Assembly (NCBI GenBank): GCA_947247005.1
Contig: OX365952.1
Span: forward strand, 50,014,722 to 50,078,721
Direction: 5' to 3'
Length of the DNA: 64,000 nt
From: Spisula solida
Lineage: Eukaryota > Mollusca > Bivalvia > Venerida > Mactridae
Position numbers and translations under genes: made by a program. This document shows, piece by piece, positions 1-11,517 of the stretch (position 1 is the stretch's first letter; the number at the start of each line of letters is the position of its first letter). The notes under the pieces were generated by a model that did no database searches, had not been told where the DNA came from, and saw only the letters and a program-made list of their open reading frames with translations.

Positions 1-190
1 ACATACAATTACAAGTAAATAAGCTCGATTATGTATTACCCCTCCATTAATCTCCCTCGACGTCTCGTACATGGTGGCACTTAGGGCAATAACTGAAACA
101 CTCCACAGGAAAAGAGTGCGTTAAGTTATATATACAGAACGGACACGCGATATTACCCGAGTGTTTGTTATTTATGTAATTTTTATAATA
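1..190. other. left flank of the tandem array
   Basis: I found no counterpart of these bases in the repeat units that follow. Similarity to the start of the other units begins at about 185-200, where a G-rich gtgtggtgggtg motif matches the starts of the units near 12556, 27180 and 39490. I see no gene or motif here. If the minus-strand exons in the array splice to shared downstream exons, those would lie beyond this edge. Confidence 0.5.
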
Positions 191-3100
191 TTTAACTTAG
201 GGTGTGGTGGGTGTGTCACACCCAGTGCAGTATTATAGTTTTTGCACGCTTTTCCAGTTCGGTATTGCAGTTATTGCACTCTGTTCCGCCATAACTATGA
301 TATTATGTTCAATAACTGCAATACAACACAGGCGTTAGTGTACATGTTCAGTATATTACTGCATTCACCACTTCTCCCAGCACAATACTTTCAGATACCC
401 CGGTAGTATGCGATTTCAGCGTGAACAAGGTTAATGCAATTATTCGTTTGAAATTCTACAAATGTACATAAAGTTCACACTTCAAAGGTAATAATATAAC
501 TACAACAGTAATATCGAACATGATGCATGAGTATTTTATAACATGATACAGTCGCTTTGCTATTGAAATGATATTTAATATTCTATGATACGAGACATTG
601 TTATAATCTCTTGATACCCTTATTTAAAAAAATTTTGATCACTCAGTGAAATAAAATTCACCATATCTTCTATATGGTTATAATTATAGTTATCAAGTAG
701 AGAAATATGCATGTACATATTCCATAGCAAAACCGCTATCTGACAGGGAAGGTCAAAGGTTTCCATTCTGGTAGGAATCCTAAATGATTTTGTTTGTAAT
801 TCAACAGTTCATTAGAAAATAGCTACCGGGATGTTTACAGTCAGAATATGACTCAGGAATTAGCTAGCTGAGAAAATAGGCATTGCATCAACCAATTTGA
901 TTTTTTTGCTGCAACTATTCATGAATGGCACATTATATAATTCAGATGTCGGTGATTTATAACGCGTTGGTCTGTGCCCATGACGGAATCAAATATTTCA
1001 TTTAACTGTAATGAAAGTCGATAACCTATAGCAACAGACCTAGATTAAGCCATCTACGACTTTTCCCTAACTATGTTAACTGACATTTCCCGCTTGTACG
1101 CTATGTTAAACAACTGTATACTGGTCAAAATAATTATCCGTTTTCTTTTGTATTTTTATCGTGTTTCTCGCCGTTCCATACTAGTTCCATACTAGTATAT
1201 ACCGTGCATTCAAGAAAGCATGACGTGAAGAAAAGTACCTTTGCTAATGCATTTTACGAATATTTGATTGAATTTAAGTACGGGAATTTTCACGTGATCC
1301 CCGACCTTCTATTACCATCATTTAACAGCTGATATCGTGTCTATATTCATAATTTCGGTTGTATAAGCGGAAAACATCATGAAAACTGTTGATTTTTTAT
1401 TCAATGACCGATATTGCACAATGTTCTCGGGAATATTGATATATTCAACGCTAGAGCCTTGTAATATTATCATGCATAAAGGTTAGGATCAAGTCAATAT
1501 ATTCGTACTATACAATGCTATTCCGTACTTGGCAGAATTGGACAAACAAGACCTGGTTATATGTAATACTATCATGTTGAAACTTTCCACCAGTACATGC
1601 CATCCAAAGTTTCAACGAAAAGTTATGATAATCGCACTTGCATGTCATAATGTAAGTAAAGTTATTTGCATTTTTATGTCAGGAGGCGAGGATGCATGTT
1701 GTGTTTTACATAATTTCTATTGTTAATTTACTACGTTTTATACGAATTCAAGTAATAAATAAATTAGATATTTCGATGTAATTTCATGTAAGACATGAAG
1801 TTCAGAGTGTCGCGCATAATAACATACATTGTATTATCAAGTTGTCATTTAATGAAAATATGCCAAAGTATAAAATAATTGTGTCATTTACAACTTTCCA
1901 TATTGCACAATGTTTGCCATTAAAGATATAGTATAATTATACTGTATATTCATTAGAAAATTAAATCATGTTGGGCACCAGGCAAAGGTCAATAGGCTGG
2001 AGGGGTGGGGAAGGATTTGTTTTAAAAAGAGGGCAAAAAAGATGCGTGGTTGGTATGGAAAATACACAGATGGCAAGCTGGGATGATACTCTATCAATCT
2101 GTTTCTTCTGGCCTACCAGAACTTTGTTTCCTTATCATATTTACAATGTATAAAATATCATCAGCGTTCGTGGTGGTCTGTATTTAAAGTGCAAGACATG
2201 TGCAGACTGCTCATTAAACGATAATTGTTAGAAATGCATAATGGAGTGCTTTCATAGAGTCTATACGATTCAGACATTTTTCTATTCTCCATATCACACT
2301 CGTTACCAATGACGTTAATTCATGGCAAAACAGAAAATAAGCATCAAATAAATGTGTAAGACAGTAAAAACACGATCGTCATTGTAATCCTGTAGTTAAT
2401 AAGCTCCTAAAACATTTGCAGAACTGAAGTTTACAAAATGTATTACCAAATAAATTGGTCCGCTAAATTCTGAAATTCTAACTAATGCATTTAGCGTAAC
2501 TGCATTTGCATCGAAACTCGCAGCAGTCTGACAGCCCAGGAAGTCATACATCTATATTGTATGATGCTGATATCAGAAAAGTACAAACGCAGCTTTTATT
2601 GGCCCACTTGATGTACACTTTCATTAATAACCGTTATTGCGGTGTTGGAGTAGTTGGCATCGTGTTCAGCATATTTCATTTTCGTACACAAGTATTTGCA
2701 AATATTCCTAAGTTACCACAGATAAATGACGTGTTCCTTTTTACTTACTAATTTCTCAATGACCAAAGAATCATGGGGAAATAACGTAATCTTTATAAGT
2801 AATATTCCGGATGTATTCTTAGTATGTGTTCTTTGTCAGTAAACATTGTCCATTGTATGCTTAGCGTGCTTATGTGAATTGAGGAGATCACATTTCGAAC
2901 ATATTCGTTTAGAGAACATGATAAGGTGAGTTACGCGTACATGTATCGTGGCAAAACCAACGCTACCAATATATATTGTAACAGATAGGGAATTTACGTA
3001 TACATGGTTTTATAGCATTAAAACAACTAACATTTAATGCAATATAGTATCACCTACAGTAGGGTTACATACAATATGATACTCAGTACGACACAACAAC

Positions 3101-4089
3101 TTGTGACATTACTAGCGATGGTGGTTGGTTCATCTAACCAGGCTCGTGATTAATGTTCATTTTATGCAATCAAATTCGTCCCGTATAAAACAGCACGGCT
3201 TTGTCACGTATTCCGTGATCCGAACTTTAAACACGGCTTAAATTAAACATTTAACCAAACAAATAAATCAATTCGCGTTTTGTTGGTTTGTTTATTTTGT
3301 ATGATCAAACATCTGAATGCATTTATTTGTGCAATAAAACGGTTTATTAAAGTTTAAAGTGTGTTTGAAGAAGTTTAATTCATTTCATTCCTACAGAATT
3401 AATTAAATGAAGAAATAACAATAAAAACATATAATCAAAGAACAAAGTGCGATACCACCATAAGGACCAGGCTTATCATTGGGTGGTATTTTAGCTTGTA
3501 AAAGGTGTACTAGGAAGGCAATGTCACATACAAAGTTTAGATAAAAATACCACAACAAAATGCAGATTTAATATACAAACATATAAAAAAACAATTCAAC
3601 AACTACGTACATATATTTATAACAAATGTCGAATTCATAATTATGGACACGAGTCAGAGAGATGTGGGAATATAGTACTGCCTTAGAACGGCCAGAGAAA
3701 AAAACACTTTAAATTTGATTGTACAATTCACCTTGTCAGTGAGGACAATCGCCTTGTTCCCATGTTTTCTTCCAGTAAGTAACAGACATAATGATAGCAT
3801 ACATTGTTTGACTATGTCGTTTGCACAGTATGCAGTCGGTGGTTATAATAAAATAATCAGGCATTATGTATTGTTATCTATAAACGTTCAACTAATTTTA
3901 TTGTCACAGTAACACTGCTTACCCAATATAAACTGATTGGCCAGGCACTGATATATTGTGGTGAATGTTTGAACTTAGAAAGTTTAGAAACGCTGTCTAC
4001 GCTCTACAATGTCAGCAGCTCAACATATTAATGTACTTACGGAATTACGTAGGCCATTTGCTTCTAGGAAAATGCAAGCATGGTTAAAT

Positions 4090-4193
4090 TAACTAAATGT
4101 ATTTATATTGAGGCCCACATGGAAGATTGGGAAACCAAATGTGTAGCCTCGTTAAATAAGGTCTTTACTTACTTACTTACTTACTTACTTACT
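4090..4193 (+). mobile_element. 5'-truncated retroelement tail with (ACTT)n end
   Basis: The segment interrupts a stretch that reads without a break in units 2-4 (aaattacctgtacgcc near 17678). Here it becomes aaattaac, then about 100 foreign bases, then ctgtacgcc. The insert ends in gcctcgttaaataaggtcttt followed by about seven ACTT repeats (4167-4193). A 'gttaaataa' 3' end with a short tandem tail is typical of SINE and non-LTR retroelement tails in invertebrates. The missing 5' part fits target-primed insertion. The exact target-site duplication is unclear. Confidence 0.5.
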
Positions 4194-4598
4194 GTACGCC
4201 ATCGGCCCGTATTCAAATTATTTATTCAAATACAATATAGTTATAATTATATTCTAACATGACCGACGCTTTTGTCTATATAGACAAAGAACATTATTAT
4301 GTCTGATATACAATGAAAGTCACGAGACGTCGTTTTTATGACTTCATGCAGGCACACAATCACTAAAGTCATAAGTTTTCGTGGAGGATTAAGTTTGTGG
4401 ATAACGTGGACGAACTTGTAACGAAATTAAATCCCCGCGGATTATTAGGCCGTCGACATATTATATAAAACAAGTTGCCAATCTAATGATTTTGAAGCAC
4501 GAATTTAAGACACCAAGAGAATTGTATGGTTTTACAATAAATGAAATTCACAAAACACGTTAAAACATAATACGCTACAATATAATGTGAAAACTTAC

Positions 4599-4820
4599 GT
4601 CTATGTCAAGGTCGAATCTTTTGTTCAAATTTCGTCTGCGTTTCTGATATTTTAACTCTTCTTTCGTCGGCTTAAATGGATTTTTCAGACCATACTTTTC
4701 ATACAATTCGTCCCTCGTGAAATATTGTTCGTAATAAGCACTGACTACATCCAATGATATGAGGACTAAGCATAGTAATGTTATTATTTTAGATGGAATC
4801 ATTCCGAAAACTTTCACCAT
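4599..4820 (-). CDS. first coding exon of a small secreted or type II membrane protein, array copy 1
   Basis: The exon encodes 74 residues. A start codon with A at -3 and G at +4 opens it, and a second in-frame Met lies at residue 7. Residues 11-24 are hydrophobic (KIITLLCLVLIS), followed by a plausible signal-peptidase site after VVSA at residue 28. The rest is a tyrosine- and lysine-rich stem with a YEKYG motif at 40-44 and a KRRRN basic stretch at 60-64, ending DLDID. After the last GAC codon the minus strand reads GTAAGT, a consensus donor, in phase 0. An in-frame stop lies 5 codons before an upstream GTG, so the ATG is the sensible start. The copy differs from the others by Ile at 8 and Glu at 38. 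Family and function are not recognised, and no second exon was found. A Golgi-type signal anchor is an alternative to a cleaved signal peptide. Confidence 0.7.
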
Positions 4821-6133
4821 TATTTTCAAAGCTTTTTTACTCTGCCTAGCTCTAGGCCTTCCACCAACGTTGAACGAAGAATAAAACTTTAACACGTTTT
4901 CGCATTTTTATAAACACTATATTCCAAATTATTAATATCATAAATTTTAATCACACAATATTGCACCATTTCGCGTAATCATAATTACAATTTAAGACCA
5001 TTAATTTAAACATTATCCTAATAGCATAGATTGAACGAAATGCAATAAAATATCATTTTTAGCTTTTTCACAAATTTATATTCAAATAACTATGTTTGAT
5101 CAAATGTTAGTTAAATCCAATAATACGCAAACCTCATTTCGTAATCGATTAATATAAATCCACACAGATGCACAAAATAATTTATACCCTTCAATTGCAA
5201 TATGTGAACGTATTGTCAAAACTATTATTACTCATCTTAAGCATTTAAATCAACACCGACTGTAATATCCACGCCTATTCTCGTACATCATTAAAACGAC
5301 TTCCTATTTTACGTCCGACTTTTAGCACTGATTATACTTAAATCATCGGCTACATTGTCTTTTTACTGTTAATGCAGTTTGCTAATACGCGTACTGTGAG
5401 TTACGTTCTGTTATGACATGGTTTATCGGTATAACACAGCAATCCTGTGGTATAGCTCACTCTGAGTGCTTTAAGATAGAATGACACACAGTTAAAAGAT
5501 AACCTCAATGAAAGCCTACCAAAGAATAAAACACTATCAGTGCTACTATCAATACAGAACCTGTCCAATCTTACCTATAACTATGCAGTCTGGTAGTTTT
5601 TTACGTACCTTAAACGTTTAGGGTCATGTCATTCAATGGACGGTATAATTTGATTGAATACGTAATGCAATCTTAACAAAGCACCTCAAGTTGTTTTATT
5701 TGCATAATTAAGTTATATATTTCACGGTGTGTATTAAAAGAAATAATCGAGAAGCTTTCTAGCTTTTTTGTGACCGACGTGCATGAATTAAGAAATAATG
5801 AATATGTACCTGTGTTTTATTGTAGAATAAAGCACAGTAACGAGTTCGGATGCGTAGTAATTAAATCACTAGGGCGTAGTAATTTAATGTACGCATCCGA
5901 ACAATTGACTATACTTTATAATAGATAAAACGCGGGTACATATTCATTATTTCGGTTCTAGCATTTTATATACAGCCAATATTACGCATTTGACAACAAA
6001 TCAAAACATAGATACCACCGCACTATTTTCTTCTTCGGAAGACTTATTTGCAGTTGGAACTTATTCTGTCGCAGCTGTGTTTTATCGGTAGTTCGTGCAC
6101 ACCTCTAAATGTATTTAGCTGAGGCCGCTGGTT

Positions 6134-6358
6134 GTGTTAGAATGTTTATTTTACGGATATAAAAGTGGAAAAGTTCAATCAAATCGGATTATCGCACGTG
6201 AAATCGCTGACTTAGAATTGGAAGGTCGTAATAAAACTCATGTATATTTAAAATATGCATCTTATTGTCCTTCGTATGAGCCTATTTTCATGAAACTTGA
6301 AAGTGGTCATGTTGACCAAACTGTAGTTGAAAAACTTAGTTTACCCTTAAGTAAATAG
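6134..6358 (+). pseudogene. 74-codon open frame, decayed in the other units
   Basis: This frame reads as plausible protein (NRIIAREIADLELEGR, then HVDQTVVEKLSLPLSK at the end). It opens with ATG at 6141 inside a longer open frame. The same stretch in unit 2 (about 19880-20108) has a stop after 'YCPSY'. Unit 3 (about 35235-35470) is frameshifted in the same place, and unit 4 has lost most of it (junction near 48640). No domain is recognised. It may be a fragment of an old coding or transposon sequence that only stays open by chance in this copy. Confidence 0.2.
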
Positions 6359-7003
6359 TAATTTTCAGATAGTTTATCTTATTTTCTTAAAATATTGATT
6401 TTGTACTACGACCTTCTAATGCTAAGCCAGCGAAATATAGATGATACTGCAAGTTGGACATGACCACGGTACCAAGCTAACTGTTTCAAACATTGTGTAC
6501 AATCTTACTGTTTGTAAAATTGGCAACTCATGAGATAATCTGCATCGTTTGTCATAAATGTCTGCTCCATAGTAAATTGTTTGTGCAGTACACCATATGT
6601 AAAACTCGTAAAATATTCAGAAACAAAACGTTATGAACGGTTCATTTGGCGTTTTCTCATACCAATTACGATCCACATAGAAAAGTAACGTGGTTGTCCG
6701 TACAAAAGGTATTTGGCGTCTTGCGACTGTTTAGAAGCGAACAGTTTTAACGACGGACAAAATTTCCGACGGATTGATAATATCCCCCTAACGTCTGTAA
6801 ATAGGTCGTATGTGCATTTGATGTGGGAAAAGTTTATTCACAAGAACTGTTAATTATCACTTCATTAGATTATATAACTTGTAATTGTATTGACCCTTAA
6901 GAAAAAGGTGCATAACTTCATGGTATCTGCATACTAAAAATAAGTCGGTGAGGAATAATTAATCTATCATGTGCAGCTGCCGTGAAATAACATAACAAAT
7001 GCA

Positions 7004-7126
7004 CACTGGCAGTGGACCAGAAAAAAATTCTATAAAATGCCGTGGCCTATAATCTATATTTATACATAAATATAGATTATAGGCCACGGCAATTCATAGA
7101 ATTGTTTGTTTGATCGAGTGCCAGTG
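7004..7126. mobile_element. foldback MITE-like palindrome, unit 1
   Basis: The outer arms read cactggc...accaga and end with the complement tgccagtg, with attctat/atagaat in the middle of the arms. A near-perfect 24-bp inner stem begins gccgtggcctataatctata around a very short loop. Almost the whole element folds on itself. The same element sits at the same place in unit 2 (20751-20874) and, with its inner left arm deleted, in unit 4 (about 49226-49315). It therefore inserted before the array was duplicated. There is no coding capacity. Confidence 0.7.
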
Positions 7127-7199
7127 AAAATGTACTATATCTGTCGATAGAGTTTTGATTACCATTGTTAAAAACCGATGAGACAGTTGTTATTTTAAT

Positions 7200-7520
7200 C
7201 TTGTTTAGCGACAATTGTTCGGGTATACTCGTATAAGGCAGTCAGTTTTCCAGGACTTGCTTATCAACCAGTAATAACCTGCTGTGCCGAACACATCCCT
7301 GGTAACTTCGCTATGAGCCCGTTGTCTAACCAAAACGCTACCGATCGCTTTACCATGTATACTTATGCAACGGTACACTACCAGCAAGCAGTACTCGCCG
7401 ATATCATACCGTTTCTCAGCAACTCGCAAGGCGAGCGCTACCGAGCGTGGTAGCGCTTTGCTGTACCACTTCGTCCGCTTCGTAGCGCTTTTTAGAAGCA
7501 GTCCGTTTTATAGGAAAGCT
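7200..7520. other. GC-rich block with a short hairpin
   Basis: This block is visibly richer in G+C than its surroundings and recurs in unit 2 (about 20945-21285) and, more diverged, in unit 4 (about 49420-49830). It includes repeated gctaccga/tagcgct words and a hairpin with a 9-bp stem, AGCGCTACC at 7434-7442 and GGTAGCGCT at 7449-7457, around the loop GAGCGT. Both strands have short open frames, but these are not conserved as protein. It may be an old SINE or another repeat; I cannot assign it. Confidence 0.35.
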
Positions 7521-10500
7521 CTAAAGGAGCAGAAGCCGGGCAGGCCAGACTTTATACATAATATAAGTGTAACTTTTAAATGGACCTATACATTGTGTTA
7601 CATAATATTGTACGACTATCAATAAAATATATACAACATAAACACGTTACAGACTCAGTGTAAAAATAAGATTTGTGTAAGTTGAAGCGAAGTCAAGTAG
7701 GTCAGTAAGGGTCACGTTACGTGAATAAATTGGACAGTATTGCTGATATGAGTTGATATATGACAGTCATGTCGTAAGAACGAAGCGGACCAAAAGAAGA
7801 TGATGGCCATGATGGCGCCACGCAAAGAACGTTATTTTCAAATTGTTTTGAAACTGAGGTTAATATGATGAAAGTTAAGAGATAATCTCGTATACTTTCA
7901 ATTTATAAATTACCTGACAAGTATTAAGCCTTGAATAATAAACAAGGCACTTGTCGGCGATATGATGCTAGCGCACGGTGCTGGGACACGGTGTATTTAT
8001 GGACTACAATACGTCAAATTCTTACGTATGTATTCGCTGCTCACCCAGTGACTGTTAGCGCTAGACTGGTACCACTTGTCTTATTTTCCGACACAGTCTA
8101 CAATAAGTTGATAGTAGGATCGTTGTACCAGTCTAGTGATGTGGAGTGAATAATCGCTTGTTACCATATTCTGTCACATTGGATCCGCTCATGTTCTCCA
8201 CATGTGGAGAAGTAGTCACATGCTTGTAAAAGAGGAGGGCATAATTGGTTGATAATAATTATTAATGCCACGGAAATTGGTAAGGTCAACCGACCACCAT
8301 ATACAAAATGTATGCCCGAACAATGTGAACTAACTCAGCAGAAGGCAATAATTCTTTATCAGCGATCGTCATTTATTCATATTGAATCTTCTCTATAAGT
8401 AGGTGATTTAGATTTTGTGAAACAGTTGTGTTTTATCACGTTTTTATCATAATGGATTGCTACAATGGTTTGATTATAATAGTTTCTTCCGTCATAGCAT
8501 CACATCTTGACAGAACAAATGTGCGAACACATATTCTGAGCACAAGCCAATTGAATTTATAACCCCGAGTTTTGATAAGGCGTTTGATTACTGACGCTGT
8601 TGGTGTTATTTATATAGTTACGACACAAACACGTGTTATTCAGACTTCAACTCGTATTGAATCAATATTTATCATATTATTGCCTAATAATTTTAGTATC
8701 CTACACCGCCCATACCCAAATGTTTGTATACTAAAGGTAACACAACGTTAATCATAATGTTTAACATTAATATGAATACTTTATTACCGTCTATATTAAG
8801 AAGCTATAAAAATAAATAAAACATACATGTACCAGTACTTACATATAAAACAAAATGAAAGTTCATATCTTGATGTCGTTTTAACAAAACCATTCGTGCA
8901 GCTACATATGTTTAAATGCAAAATAACAGCACATTGCGTTTTTTGTCGTTAAGAATGTTTCAATGCCATAATGATTGGCAGTGATTTCATAATGTATGAC
9001 ATAGTTTCTGCTTGGAGTGATTTCATGTTGATGACATAGTTTCTGTAAATAGCTCATGTAATCTTGACACGGATCGGTTAAATTTATCTAGGAAATGCCA
9101 ATGGTACAATTTAGTGAATAATGAGACTAAAACGTAAATTGTGCGTGCTATATTCGAAATTCAAACGATTAGTCAGCGATACCCAAGCCTAATTGAAATT
9201 GCCCATGGTTTCATATCTTACTGTGCTCTGGCACGAGTGATAAAACCTGTGTTCTAGGCAATTTATCATTCTCCATTCGATGTGATCGAAACACCTCGCA
9301 ACTTTTGGTTGAATGATTGTGACAACAAACAGTGCAAAACGTAAATAATGGAGATACAATTACGTCGACACATCGACACGACAAGGTTCACTTATCTCAT
9401 GTCTGTAACCCAAATTGACAAATAATCTGCAACACCAGCTCACATTTAGATTGCCTGGAATTGATAATGTTAAGACACACACTATTGCTGCTTTCACAGG
9501 TCGTGTTTTCCAACTATGTTATTCATGATGATAGATGCATGCCAGAAAAAGTGATATTGTACGTATAATGTAAATTGGTCTTGTCTTAAACAAGCAATGA
9601 CAGTGTACTACTTAAAGAAGATGAGATGTAACGTGGAACTATATCAGGTTAAGTCCGAATTTTAGTATCTTTATTAGAGCATACTCATTATACCAAGACG
9701 TTTATTAGCGTTCCATAATATTTGATCTGCGATATTTGACATGCCCTTCTTCAAGCGGATGCAATTATTTAAACCTGTTTTCTTTCCAGATGAAGCAAAT
9801 AACTGATAAACTCACTCTAGAAGCGGTAAATGTGTTTTGTATGATAATTACATTATCGTATATACCCTATCTGGTTAAAATGCACGGTATCAATTGGTAT
9901 ATAATTTGATAACATTATGCAATCTATTGACACACGCTGCTTATTACGTCTGAATGATTGAATTATTTAAATGTGTCAGCAAATATAACTATGGTTGTAC
10001 ATGAGAAATGAACTTCTGTTTACCTAAATATTCGATGTAAAATAATACCATTCCAAATGCCAGTGGAGCCTTTTTGCATAGAAAAGGGCCTGGTACTTAA
10101 AGGATCGATCTATCCATGAACTCTCAATCAAAGACAGAAACGTATCCTCGTAGAAGTTATTTCATTTTGTTTAGCTGTTGGTTGTCATAGCAACCATTTC
10201 GTCTAATTACTGAAATGTGCTTATCTCCCTGCTTTCATGAAAAACACAGTAGATTGATGCAACCTGCCTGTCTGACCTACAAACAAAAGAGTAGTATTCC
10301 TGGTCCAGATACACACTCTAACCTATGTTGACGTTTCAAGGTTTGTGCCGTTCACTGACCGCAAACATTCCGTTCCCATGCCGTGCACAAGATATTGTAC
10401 TTATATATACATCACTTAATGCTTGAATACTTCAACAGTGTGGGCGTGATGCTTATATATAACATCTATCGTTTAGTAAGCATATATCCAATTATAGTCA

Positions 10501-11331
10501 ATTGCAAGCATCTTTAAGTTGCCATAACAAGTTGGATAATTGACCGGAAGTATGTATGACATTTAGTTGTTGTTTGATTTTTGCGTTCGATTGAGACCAT
10601 TCGGTTATAGGCCTGCCTTATTGATTTCGAGAGATGACATTTAGTATTAGTACATGCTCAAACAATCTTGAAAAATCTCTCCTCAACGTAAACTGTATTA
10701 TATCCAGCTAGTATGGGCCAAACAATAACCTGACGAAAAACACTGTATAGTAAAAGTTTAACATAGGCGTTATACTCGTTAACAGAAAAATTTACGTTTC
10801 ATTAACAGGTCAAAAATAACTCAAATACTTTGATCATGAGTGCTTCGTGTACTCATTAACTATATTCACACATCTCGACAATTATCTACGCTATAAAACT
10901 TAAAACAAAAAAGCAATGCCCGCTAATTGGACCAGTCATTTTATACGTTTTAAATGAATAACACAAGTTAAATATTATCATTTTTCTCTACCAAAGCCCT
11001 GTAGCGACATTCATATTTAAAATTAAGTCTCACTAAGAAAAGCAACACTTACAAACTTTCTACTTTTCGAATCTGTGAATTCCATATCTGAACTTTTTGA
11101 ATGCACAAAATTTAATATTAGGTTCGTGAAGCTCAACTCGTTAATTTGATGAGCATACGACGTAAAGAAATTGTATGATATATGTATGTCACAAATAGGC
11201 TTTCATATTCGTTCCTTAAAATGTGTATTTCACGTGTTTTAGGTAATGCACTGTGCGCATAATGCATCAAAACATGTGATATATATAGGACCTTTGGGCT
11301 GGAACGATTGCCTTGGGAAATACTTATAACT

Positions 11332-11517
11332 CTATATAATTATGTGTGAGTACATTTTTAATAACGTTCTGACATTGTGTTGAGTGGCACGTTCTGACGT
11401 ATGTTTATACCATAGATGGTTAAAGGCATTTATCAAGTCGATATATACTGTACAGAGAATTTGACGTGATCCTTGACTTCTATTAGCATAATTTAAAGGT
11501 GCTTTATGAAAGATTTG
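11332..11517 (-). pseudogene. possible reverse transcriptase relic, unit 1
   Basis: The minus-strand frame contains VYIDLINAFNHLWYKH. This resembles the first catalytic motif of non-LTR retrotransposon reverse transcriptases, where an aspartate is followed by x-x-KAF-D/N and then a W or H. Only about 60 codons are open, and the second catalytic motif (YADD-type) is not seen. The same relic occurs in unit 2 (25997-26200). The corresponding place in unit 3 (about 39235-39310) is heavily eroded. The resemblance is short and could be chance. Confidence 0.3.

Noticed and set aside
7205..7429. open frames on both strands in the GC-rich block (also 20935-21204)
   Set aside because: Frames are open because the block is G+C-rich. 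They are not kept as protein in unit 4, and a hairpin repeat explains the sequence better.
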